Part shown: positions 47,001 through 57,107 of the stretch, piece by piece
Position numbering within the stretch: the first letter of the stretch is position 1
How the letters are laid out: every line of letters begins with the position of its first letter
Source of the DNA: Chromera velia
Lineage: Eukaryota; Sar; Chromeraceae
DNA: 62,000 nucleotides
Reading direction: 5' to 3'
NCBI GenBank assembly: GCA_018398765.1
Contig: JAHBMJ010005812.1
Coordinates: 1-62,000, forward strand
Made by a program: the position numbers and the translations under genes
The notes under the pieces: model-generated
Told to the model about the DNA's origin: nothing
What the model saw: the letters and a program-made list of their open reading frames with translations, nothing else
Databases searched by the model: none

Positions 47001-49489
47001 GGTTTCATTTTTTGTTTTTCCTGGGGATCGAAACAAAATCTCACGGCACACTTGAGCCACGTATGCATAGCTATCTTCCTTCTCTCTCTATCATTGTCCC
47101 CTGCAGCCAGGCTACCTGCTCGAAATGGTCAGTTTACCCCTTGGGCAGCCAATCCTCAATTCGTGTACACCGATTCTTTCTTGAAGTATTTTGAAACAGC
47201 CGAGAAGAGACTCGTCGTCTTAGCAGTGAGGAATAAGACCGAGGTGAAAGAAATCTGCAGCAAGCAGTTGCGACTGGGCTTTTTCTTCCCGAAAAACTTT
47301 GCATCCAAATTCTTTGACACCGACATTTTTCTTTTACCGGACTCTGTCTCTCTCTCTGTCACTGCAGGAGGAAAACTTGGTCAGTCGGTCAATCAAGCCG
47401 CCAGTCAGACACACAGTCAAGCAGTGGCATGTGCACGTGAGCGCACACACAGAGAATCAGGTCTTTTCTTTGATTTCAGAGTCAGGCAGATGCCGTTTGG
47501 TCACTGAAGTCTCTCTGTGATTCATTCATCCTGTCAGTCATTGAGTCAGTCCGTCAACTAGACAATAGACAGACCTCGCCTGTCCAGATTGTGCAAAAAA
47601 AAGTGGCGGGCCTCATGGAGAGATCGAGCACCCTTTCAGTGTAATGGCCTTGTCGATTTTGTGTCATTGTTGCTCTTAAAAGGCAAACGGATGGGTAGTT
47701 TGTGTCCTTCCGCTTCAAGAGGAAACACATACCTGGTCACGTTAGAGGTTGCATCACTTGGATGGAGGGTGTCTGCTTCCGCTCCTTTCGACTTCTATCT
47801 CTCAGCTCATTCTATCTATTAATATACTCTCTGAGCTGCCTGCAGCCGCCAGTGAGTCATCTGAAGTTTGTTTTTGTTGCCTGGACTTGAATCTGGGTGG
47901 AGCGATGGAGTTTGAAAGACAAAGAAAGGGGGGTGCGGGAAAGGGGGAGAGAAAAACAACCAAAGAGCTTCTTTCACCTTTGGTTTTTTCGAAACGCAGT
48001 CGGTATTTTCTCTGTCAGAGCCACTTTTTAGACTCCTCGTGTGTCTTCCATCATACCCTGTTGCCTGCCTGTCTGCCCGCCTATCTACCTCTCAATTGAA
48101 GCCTCTTTTCCCCTTTCGTCTCTTCCCTGCTCTGACGCTCTTTCGATCTGGATGCCCATTGCTAAGAGAGCTCCTCACATTCACTTCCCGTCTCCCCTGT
48201 CTTTCTTTTTGCCCTTCACATGTAATCACCCCCTTCCTCTAATTTGACTGCAGAAACCGAAGGCTCTCCAGGTGTGTAGAAGTTTTTCTTTGGATGCCTC
48301 GTGTTCTTTGTTTTTCCTTCTTGTCACATTGCGCAGAATGGACTACAGGCTCACCTGGTATCTGCTGTCTCTCTCATAAGTGCATCTGTTTGAGAGCCCT
48401 TCAGGCTCCTTCGCATATCTTCTTCGCGTTTCGAAGCACAGTCCACTTTGGTATTTTTGCCCCTCAGCCTGATCTATCTATTATGCACTTTCATAACGAA
48501 GCGTTGCTTCCCTCACTTTGCTTGCTGCTTGTTCCTTGCCTGAATGACTGCAGACTCCGGGGCCCCCGCGGGGTTCAATCAGGTGGGGGTGTTGCAGTAC
48601 GGAGTGCTCCCAGCAAGACCCGCAGGTCCGTGATAGGAAAGCGTAGGCTTATACTTGTACGGGTAAGGTAGAACGAAACATTTGTACACGTACCCTTTGA
48701 CTGAGTCAACATATGTTCATAGAGAAATTTGAGCAGGTCTTTTCCACTGCCGTGCTACTGTCAGACAAAGCCCATGCACCTCTCTCTGTTTGTGAGCACG
48801 GGAGAGAGAAAGCAAAACGATTCCTTCCATCGGATGTTCCAAAGTGGCGCCTCATGATGCCTGCAGGAGCTGAGCAACAGGCAACAAGCCTTGCGGGCCT
48901 GGCGTCTCGAATGATCAGCCGGGCCGAGGACGGACAGGAGCTCCTCACAGACCCTGCTGGATTGGGGGGACAGCAGCAGGGAGGACAGGGAGGAGTTTCT
49001 TTGGGGGAACAGCGAAAGCAGGGCGAGGGAGCGTCGGGCCTCATTAAAGGGGGATCGGGGGGTGGAGTGGTTTCCCCTGAGTTTCTGGATGATTTTCTTG
49101 ACGACGGTCAGGCAGTCGAAACAAGACAGCAAGCAACAAAGTGTTGCACTTCTGTTTCTGTGAGTGACATTTGGGTTCACCCCCTTCTTCTCTTCCCTTG
49201 TGCAGTCTTCCTTTCTTTTTCCTTGACTGCTTGCTCTCTTTTAGCCTACTGAGTGGGGCTTTCCTGTCTGTCCAATTGTGGGACCCTGTGGCGATCGTGT
49301 GCCTCCTCTAAATTTCTTTTTGTGTATGTGAGTCTGCAACGCGGAGTAATTGATCTTGTCACGCCAGGAAGGTTTTTGTTTTTCCAACCCTCGTTCTTTT
49401 CTTTACAATCGTTCCTTTCTTCCTTTGCAGAACAAAGCGAGGCCACTCACCAAGACCCCGACAGCTTTGGGGTCGCTGGTGCGAGTTGA
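41176..49489 (+). CDS. multi-exon secreted protein of unknown family
   Basis: Exon 1 (41176-41278) encodes a signal peptide (WYCLVLGIFLRISQA). Phase-consistent exons follow: 42887-43165, 43667-43764, 44920-44952, 45080-45238, 45303-45320, 45771-45788. After one unresolved junction come 46641-46697, 46773-46891, 47107-47127, 47368-47460, 48254-48271, 48554-48625, 48737-49106 and 49431-49489. Several are microexons of 18-33 bp. The chain is about 500 residues. It has segments that look like extracellular beta strands (VNLFPHLTHGKTYYTARIK, VKQWHVHVSAHTE), a Cys-containing piece (DCHC, CCSTEC) and an acidic end (EFLDDFLDDEQSEATHQDPD). I recognise no domain. It could also be two genes, split between 45788 and 46641. 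Two further acceptor/donor-bounded candidates (41601-41734 and 42565-42612) do not fit the phase and may be alternative exons. Expression data are needed to confirm the model. Confidence 0.5.
43526..43562. repeat. (TTCC)/(TCTG) short repeats
   Basis: Short tetranucleotide runs in an intron of the plus-strand gene. Confidence 0.85.
43971..44080. repeat. (CT)n microsatellite
   Basis: CT run with CCCT interruptions, intronic. Confidence 0.97.
45403..45500. repeat. (AAAG)n microsatellite
   Basis: AAAG run with irregular units, intronic. It gives rise to a Lys/Glu/Arg open frame that is not a gene. Confidence 0.95.
46412..46541. repeat. (CT)n(GT)n(GA)n microsatellite
   Basis: Compound dinucleotide tract just upstream of the exon at 46641. 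A single N in a poly-G run lies at 46753. Confidence 0.95.
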
Positions 49490-50483
49490 CGTCAGCTTCG
49501 TCTCGTCGATCGAACCTGTGACTGCATGGATCCGTCTCGATCCGTTGCCCTGGTCCGAAAGGGGGGAGAGAATGAGACGACATACAGAAAGGACAGCAAA
49601 ATCATCGGGTTGAAGGGAAGGGAGACGCAGACGTGAAATTCCGAAGGTTTGTTCCAACTAGCTGAGAAAGGAAGGAGAAGCGCTGGGGACAAGAGACGGC
49701 ATTCAAGAAACATATCAGATAACCCCCGAACAGATGAAGTGAGCCTAGCTCCTTTCCTTACGTATTCCTCGGATCGCACCCTTCATTCTTCCATTCGCTT
49801 GTCTGTTGGCGTTGTCTCATCTTATCTTTTCTTTATGGCTCCGCTTGTCGGTATGCCGGTAGATGGGAAGGAAATTCAACAGATGGCCAAGTAGACGGAT
49901 CGGGTCCGTCGAGGCGTCCAGCAGTCCGACTCCAAAAATGAAAAAATGATTCGAAAAAGCATTTTGTAACATGCAATTAACAATTCAAGGTGTACATTTA
50001 GAAAAGAGATGAGTGTGTTGATGATAAAAACCACATATAATTTTTAAAAGTCCATCAGAAAGTTGATGTATCAGAAATAATTTCCCAGCTGCACTAGCAG
50101 CTGCAGTAGAATTAAATATCTTTGTGTGAGTACATGGTGGTTTTTGATCCAGGCAAACTAGCTAGTAGTAAATTAGTTAATTATAGCTAGTTACTAGTTA
50201 ATTAGAAGATGCCTAACTCCAGTTGGAGGGTTAATTTAATTAAGCAATCGACGGTTTGATCATTTAAAAATTTACTTTTACTTACACCTAGGGTTTGGCA
50301 TCAATCAATCAATCAAGTTACTATATATGTTAGCTAATTTAAGTAAGATAAAATATATTAGACACACAGTTTAAATGAATCGTATTATTTATTTGGTAAT
50401 TAGAAAATTACAATTGAATTTATTTTTAGTCAGAAACGCATGAAACCTAGCGCGCGTCTGCGCACAGCCAGCCAGTCAACCGG
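49490..50483. other. convergent intergenic region, AT-rich
   Basis: Lies between two genes that end toward each other. From about 49920 it is AT-rich with scattered TAGCTAG-like repeats. No gene seen. Confidence 0.5.
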
Positions 50484-51294
50484 CTAGCTGCTAAACTTTC
50501 TGACCGAATAGTACGGATCGAGGGGCATGTCTGATTCGGAGCCAGAGGGGTCATCGACGTGATCGAATACTGAGGGCACCGGCTGCCTCCGTGCCATCTT
50601 TTCGTGAATTGCCTCGGCTTCATCGACTTCCTCTCCCTCTAGCTCCCTCACCTCGTCTTCCATCCATCCCCACTCATCCTCATAAAATGGGGGCTCTTCG
50701 TAGTGATGCTCCGCCTGGGCTTTGAAGATGTCTTCCATCGGATCCTTTTCCCCCTCGATCCCGCTGTCCTTTTCTTTTTCTGTGCCAGGCGGCTGGGCTT
50801 TCCGTTCCTTGTCCACGCTCTTCACGATCAAAGCGTAGTCAACATACTCTTCCGCAGACACTGAAAGCATAAGAGCAAAAAGGATAAGGCAAGTGTGTAC
50901 GAGACAGCGTAGCAAGATGCAAGAACTGGCACCAAAATAATAGTCATGCCCCTGATCTAACCAAATGTATGGACCCAACCCTCTGCTGACTCAAGAAGAA
51001 GATGCGAGGAAAAACGCATACCGAATTTACAAAAGAATGGAGGACAAAACATTGAAACACAGGGAAGCAAAGAAGACCACTCTTAAAGCATGCGCACAGT
51101 AGAAGCGCACTCTTCATAATTTCTGCTCCGTGGAATGCCCAGTCAAAGTTCTGAAAACCTGAAAGACGAACCAAAGCCTGTGACGCTCAATGCATTGATG
51201 GCGTTTCCCTCGCCCAGTCACTCTCTGACTGACTAACTGACTGACTGACTGACTGACTGACTGACTAACTGACTGACTGACTGACTGACTGATT

Positions 51295-51357
<63 letters not shown>

Positions 51358-51397
51358 TGACTGCCAGACAGGCTGACAGGCTGACAGGCTGACAGGC

Positions 51398-51437
<40 letters not shown>

Positions 51438-51747
51438 TGACAGACTGACAGACTGACAGACTGACAGACTGACAGACTGACAGACTAACTGACAGACTGA
51501 CTGACAGACTGACAGACTGACTGACTGACTGACTGACTCTCAGACAGACAGACAGACAGACAGACAGACAGGCAGACAGACTGACAGACTGACAGACTGA
51601 TTTACTGACTGGACTGACTGACTGACTGACTGACTGACTGACTGACTGACTGACTAACTGACTGACTGACTGTCAGACAGACAGACAGACAGACAGACAT
51701 ACAGACAAAAGAACGACAGCCAGACAGGCAGACTGACAGACTGACTG

Positions 51748-51778
<31 letters not shown>

Positions 51779-53348
51779 TGACTGACTGACTGACTGGACA
51801 GACAGACGGACAGACAGACAGACAGAACGACAGCCAGACAGGCAGACAGACAGACTGACAGACTGACTGGACTTACTTACTGACAGACAGACTGACTGTC
51901 TGACTGTCTGACAGACAGACAGAACGACAGGCAGAATGAGTTACTGAGTGACTGACTGACTGACTCATTCCATCGGAGTCTCTGTCGCTGTCTCTGAAGA
52001 GTTGATAGATCTGTTCGAAGCCCAAACCGCCACCCTTCCGTTGATTTGCAAAACCGACTCGGACTTCGTACGCGTCGACAAAACCTGGAGTAAGCCAGGC
52101 CAGGCAAGAAAGCAAAACAAAGGGGACAATGCAAAACAAAACAAACCTCCACATTCCCACAATCACATCTGAACACACACGCAACCAAGAGTCAAAATAC
52201 TGCTGCGCACATTTCCTCTCGATGACTCGGGCCTTCAAATTGCCAACAGGTCCAGCAGAATGGGACAGGGGAGGAAGGGTTCAATTGAAGGATCGAGTCT
52301 GGCATGCAGGGGACAATTGGGGAACGAATCATTTGGAGAATTAATGTATTTGGATGTGAATGCGTCAAAGAGTATGTTCGTATCATTGTGTCGAAAGAAG
52401 TCAGACTTGATTCGAGCCACAACCTCCAAGAACCCCGATCATGCATGACAGCATGCATCATTTTATGAATTGCATTTTCGAACCGTATCAGTCCAACAAG
52501 TTGCATCCCATCTTTATTCCTGTCTTGCGCCTAGCAGCTCGCCTTCTTCCTTTCCTTCCTTCCTTCCTTCCTTCCTTCCTTCCTGCTTTCCTTCCTTCCT
52601 GCTTTCCTTCCTTCCTTCCTTCCTTCCTTCCTTCCTTCCATCCATTCTTCCTTCCTTCCTTCCTTCCTTCCTTCCTGTCCCCCTTCCTCCTTCCTTTATT
52701 CTTGGATTCAACCCCCCCCTCCCTTTCGGTGCATGGTGTTTTCAAAGGGGTCCTACTTACGTACACCTCTCACGTCGCATCCTCTTCATTTGAAACGTTC
52801 AGAAAGAAAATCTGCATTTGCATGCGATTTGTCGAAGGCGCACGAACCCACTGGCAACCGCTGAAACCGTCTCCCTCTGCCAATTTCCATCTTCCATGCA
52901 AGGGACTTGAAGCGCACGTGTGTGTCCTTCCACGCACGTATGAGCGCGCAGACCACAATACGAGTATAAGCAGACATGTTCACGCATGTTCAACAGCTGG
53001 ACACATGCATTCAGCCGCATGCCTATATACTTGCATGCTCTACGTGCAAATGCATGCTTCTGCATGTGCATGTGCGACTGCATTCACCGAGCATGAGTGT
53101 ACGCAAAAGGGGGCCGGAAGTGTAAGGACACACGCGGACTAACCATCTTTATTTTCATCAAATACTTTGAAATCCTCCAAATGTTTGTCCATGGCCTCCT
53201 GTCCTACTTGATCCTTGATTTCTTTTACCTTCTCCATGTGTTTGTCGTGATAATGGTATGGACCCAAGAAGTCCTCTGCAGAGCTGACGGGGAGGTGAAG
53301 GAAGAAAGTGGTCATGCAAAAAAGACAAGCGCGCATTGTTCCGGCCAT
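50484..53348 (-). CDS. secreted two-EF-hand calcium-binding protein
   Basis: Three exons on the minus strand, 53144-53348, 51965-52084 and 50484-50860, join in phase to 233 residues. The N-terminus is a signal peptide (CLFCMTTFFLHLPVSSA). A second ATG four codons downstream could also start it. Two EF-hand loops appear only after splicing, and an intron cuts each: DENKDGFVDAYE across exons 1 and 2, and DRDSDGMMSAEE across exons 2 and 3. Both have acidic ligands at positions 1, 3 (N or D), 5 and 12 and Gly at 6, so calcium binding is expected. The C-terminal 110 residues are acidic and end FSS, without an ER-retention HDEL. The pairing of signal peptide and EF-hands recalls calumenin-like secretory-pathway proteins, but with fewer hands. 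Intron 1 holds a TTCC microsatellite, intron 2 a 740-bp satellite. Confidence 0.82.
51225..51964. repeat. 740-bp (CTGA)n/(CAGA)n satellite
   Basis: Arrays of ACTG and ACAG tetramers arranged in alternating blocks, with ACTGAC and GCTGACAG higher-order variants. It fills intron 2 of the EF-hand gene and reaches its 5' splice site. Confidence 0.98.
52545..52679. repeat. (TTCC)n microsatellite
   Basis: CTTC tetranucleotide run with TGCTTTCC interruptions in intron 1 of the EF-hand gene. Confidence 0.97.
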
Positions 53349-54187
53349 ACAGTACCTCCCGTTACCCCGCTCTCCTCCCTGCATAGCTGTCTGCCTTTCG
53401 TGTGTCCAAGGAGGCTTGTCCCTTGATCCGAAATTGTGCCCAACTTCCAACTGGTTTTTTCTGTAGAAGTCCGAAGAAATGAGCGTAGTTGGATTTGGAC
53501 AAAAAGGGTGTAGCACTCAATCCATGAAACCATCCAATACTTCCGTCATACACTTTCTCATTAACTTGCAGATCGAGTTGCGACCTTCGATCGACCTGTC
53601 AAATTACATGCATGCATATATATATAGGGGAAAAGTACGTGCATGCATGCATGCATGCAATTCAGCGAAGATCGATTTTTTAATTTTTTTTTTTTCGCAT
53701 GTATCGGTTGATGTACGCATGCAGTTTTAAGCCGCGGCTGCTGGGTCGGACCCGGCGCGGGCCGAAGTCTGGCCCAGCGTGCTGAAAGGATTCGTCAATT
53801 TATATAAGTGTCTGACCTTGATTTGTGAGGCTGACTCAATCAACGCTCATGATGGTGTATAATCAATTTGATTCTCGGCTGGCAGTCTTCCCAACCCTCC
53901 AAACTGTTCCTGGAGGAATGATATTGCAATCAGACGCGACTGGACAGACCACTTAGCTCCCGACAGACCAGAAAGCTCCTCCGATGCATATATATCCGTG
54001 CTTGTCCCAAAAATTCGCTGAAACTCTCTTGTTCTCCCCCCCACTTTTTCAATCGTCGGGAAAGAACGCCCGCGTCCAACACCTTCAGCTTCCAACTCAG
54101 CGCCATTGAATCGCATCCGAGCGTCAGTCTTGATTAGCACCTGTGCGATAACCTCCAACGAGGCCAAGCGGCTCTGAGTCAACGACG
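53349..54187. promoter_or_regulatory. divergent promoter with TGCATGCA cluster
   Basis: Separates the minus-strand EF-hand gene (ATG at 53348) from the plus-strand gene at 54188. It has TGCATGCA at 53608-53616 and a five-unit (ATGC)n run at 53641-53659, and a GC-rich patch at 53730-53780. Position between divergent starts supports a shared control region; function is inference. Confidence 0.45.
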
Positions 54188-54814
54188 ATGAAGAAAGCTG
54201 CAGCCGCGAAGCCCAAAGCTGCAGCAGCGAAGGCCAAACCCAAAGCTGCGGCCCCCAAAGCGAAGCCTGCTGCAGGCAAAGCGAAGGCGCAACCAAGCAA
54301 AGGCAAACCCGAGCCCGTCCAAGCACCCGAAGTTCCCCCGAGAGAGCCTGTCAAAGGGAAGGTTACTTTGAAGTTCATGCATTACACGAAGGAGTTTGAA
54401 ATCTCCGACGGCGTTTTGAATTTTGGGGACTTGGATGAGGTTTTCGGTTTGTGTGACATTTTCAAAAGGGCGACGTTTCATCTGAAGGGCCAGTTTGAGG
54501 GACAGAAGAACGAAACCGATGAGGTTCCCCGAAAGGACAAGGACTTCGTTTCCCTGTTGCCAGACCAAACGTACACTCTCTCTGTAGAAGAGCCAGATGA
54601 GGATCCAGAAGAAGACGCAAAGCCAAAGAGAATCTACAACGCCGAAGAAGCGAAGGCCCTCAATCCAATGAACGCGGGAAAATCCAACAAGGGAAGAATG
54701 GACGCGATCACGGACGAACTGAAGAAAATGACACAAGAGGAACTCAGGGAGAAAGGGGACAGGTACAAGGAGCTTATCGAGGCCAGAGATTTAGAAGACT
54801 GCCTCTATGGTTAG
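54188..54814 (+). CDS. intronless protein with H1-like Ala/Lys/Pro tail
   Basis: Single open frame of 208 residues from ATG at 54188 to TAG. The first 45 residues are almost only Ala, Lys and Pro in KPKAAAAKAKPKAAAPK-type repeats, as in histone H1 tails or linker-histone-like proteins of protists. The rest is a compact domain starting KVTLKFMHYTKEFEI, with a hydrophobic core (FGLCDIFKRATFHLKGQF, DFVSLLPDQTYTLSV), then an acidic hinge (EEPDEDPEEDA) and a helical end (MDAITDELKKMTQEELREK). I do not recognise the domain. The tail suggests DNA or ribosome binding, but this is inference. It is the only other intronless gene besides the LITAF gene. Codon use is GC-moderate and regular, so I regard it as a real gene. 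Confidence 0.8.
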   Translation: MKKAAAAKPKAAAAKAKPKAAAPKAKPAAGKAKAQPSKGKPEPVQAPEVPPREPVKGKVTLKFMHYTKEFEISDGVLNFGDLDEVFGLCDIFKRATFHLKGQFEGQKNETDEVPRKDKDFVSLLPDQTYTLSVEEPDEDPEEDAKPKRIYNAEEAKALNPMNAGKSNKGRMDAITDELKKMTQEELREKGDRYKELIEARDLEDCLYG

Positions 54815-56844
54815 AACTCCGCCAGGGTGCTAATCAGTTGGCAGATGCAAGAACGAACGGCAGCCAACTGTTGCAGAGCTCAAAAACCATCGATAAATTG
54901 AAGTTGAAAAAAACGAATACAGATCCATCGATTGATGCGAGGATTGATGCAGATCTACTGCATTCTCGTTCATATTCTGTGCACGCTATAATGCACCAAC
55001 GCCACCAAGCCCCGGCCTATGTCAGGCGTCTAGCGTTCGGTGTCAGGCAGGCTCTGTTGTTTGATTAGAAACTTTAGTAAGGAGCGAAGGTGCCAGTGGC
55101 GGGGTGAAGGAGCATGCATGAATAGTCACGGCAGCAAGTAGTATGTGGTGTATGATTAATTGCACTAGCAATGTCTAGCATATTAATTTATGGGTCTCTA
55201 GACTCTACATGGGTCCGATCTCCATAGGGTATGATGTAAAATATTAAAATTATTAAGTAAATAAGTTGATCATCGAATTAACCGAGCTCGATCCTAGGCT
55301 CGATCAGCAAATATTCTAATTTTAATGTTCTATATATTAATGATGGATCATGGTATTGTACTGTGGAATAACAGTAAAACTAGCAGTAAAAATAAATAAC
55401 ACTGTATTTTTATCTATGTTTTTGTATGTAGGTCTTTGTTGACCGCGCTATAATACAAACTTACTTCAAGTTATATCATTGCATTTCAAGTTGTTCTAGC
55501 TAGTGTTCTAGAAATACTAGAATTTCTCTTGGTTTTTGTCTATAGCTTTTTTACTCTACATATACAACCTTTTAAGTTTACTGTTTACAATGATGCTCAA
55601 TATGCTAGCTTTAAAGGCTTTACTAACGATTTTACTAACTTATAGGTCGTAACAAATAGTAAATACTAAATAGTGATTTTGAGTTTACTTTCCCACCTAG
55701 TTTCCCACGTAGCAAATCGTAAAAATAGTCACTATTTTTACTATTTTGGCGTAGTACTAAGCCGATGGATTCATAAATGCTAGGTCTCAGTTCGTTCCTA
55801 GGTTCGTTCAGGCTGAAGCAGCCCTTTCTTTTTCTGTCTCGGTCTAGTTAGAACTTAGAAACTCATGTGAGCCAGCAGATGAGCTCCATCGATCGATCCG
55901 AAAACGAACAAGCGAGTGCGCATGCATGGACGAGGCGGGAGGGCAGATAGGGATGCAGACAGGCAGGTGGGTCGGCAGACACACAGGTAGGCAGACAGAA
56001 AATGGGTCTGTGTGAGCGAGGGCGTGATGCCACTGGAAATGCGTGCAGCCGTGCAGTTGGCCCACGAAAAGGCGAGTCGTCCGCACAAATAAATAAAAGA
56101 CCATGCAACGCTTTCCCTTTCGCATCCCATCCCCCCGTGCTTCCACAAATTTTCAATAAGGGCAACGGAAAGCCGACTTTGTCGAACTAAAGGAAGCGAA
56201 CCTGAACGAACGATTCTCTCTTTGTGTGTTTTTTTGAAAGATAATAATGCAGACAACAGAAAAACCTCAGCCAGCCCCTCCCGATTCTTACAGGTTGGCC
56301 GAGAGGTACGACGATACAATCATGGAGTGAGGGCCAAGATTGAGTGAAAAGCCTGCATGTGTGGCAAAATCGAGGCTCTTCAGAAAGACTCAATGAGCAA
56401 AGCGTTATGCAAAGAGAGGGAGAAAAAATGAAAATTTCTGTTCTCGTTCAACTCCTGCCTTGTCTGGACGTCCTCAAGCAGGCCTGTGCACTCTCTTTGC
56501 CGACCCTGTATCATTTGTTTTTTTCTTCAGTGTTCCCTTTCCTTAAGGTTTTTGTATTCATATGACCCTGACCCTCGTCTGTTCTTTCCACACTCAGAAA
56601 AGTCAACTTCTCCTAAGAGGACGAAGGAATCGACGTGTCGATTCGATCTGAAGGAGCACAAGAGAGCATCAAATAGACAGACAGACTCACCAAAAAAGGG
56701 ACAGCAGACAAGAAGGATTGCTTCCCTTCGTCCATCGTGCCGTGTCCCTGACTCCGTTCCTCTTTCATTCATTCTGAGCACACCGGTCATTTAGATCTCT
56801 CCCATCTGTTTCCTTGGCTCCCTTTTTCCTTCAGACATGTTCAG

Positions 56845-56905
<61 letters not shown>

Positions 56906-57107
56906 GTGCGTGTGTGTGTGTGTGTGTGTCTGCCTCTCTCTCCCCCATTTTCTTTTGAGCCAGGCCCCCAGGCCTCTCTTTCTCATGCAGAGAGCATCCT
57001 TTATTCAAAACTCCACACTTCCCTTTCCTCCACACCCCCACACTCAGAGCACACACAAAACACGATGAAAGGGCGAAGAACTGGAAATTCAGCTCAACTC
57101 CATTCAC
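54815..57107. other. intergenic, no gene seen
   Basis: AT-rich from 55070 to 55850, then mixed. Open frames at 55850-56800 overlap on both strands without domains or splice logic. A (CT)n(GT)n microsatellite lies at 56852-56930. The stretch just before 57108 is the 3' flank of the adenylosuccinate synthetase gene. Confidence 0.5.
56852..56930. repeat. (CT)n(GT)n microsatellite
   Basis: CT run followed by GT run. Confidence 0.97.

Noticed and set aside
51225-51964. CRISPR-like array in the 740-bp repeat region
   Set aside because: It is a tetranucleotide satellite without spacers, in an intron of a eukaryotic gene.
55850-56800. A gene between the H1-like gene and adenylosuccinate synthetase
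   Set aside because: Frames on both strands are short, lack domain motifs and do not chain through consistent splice sites.
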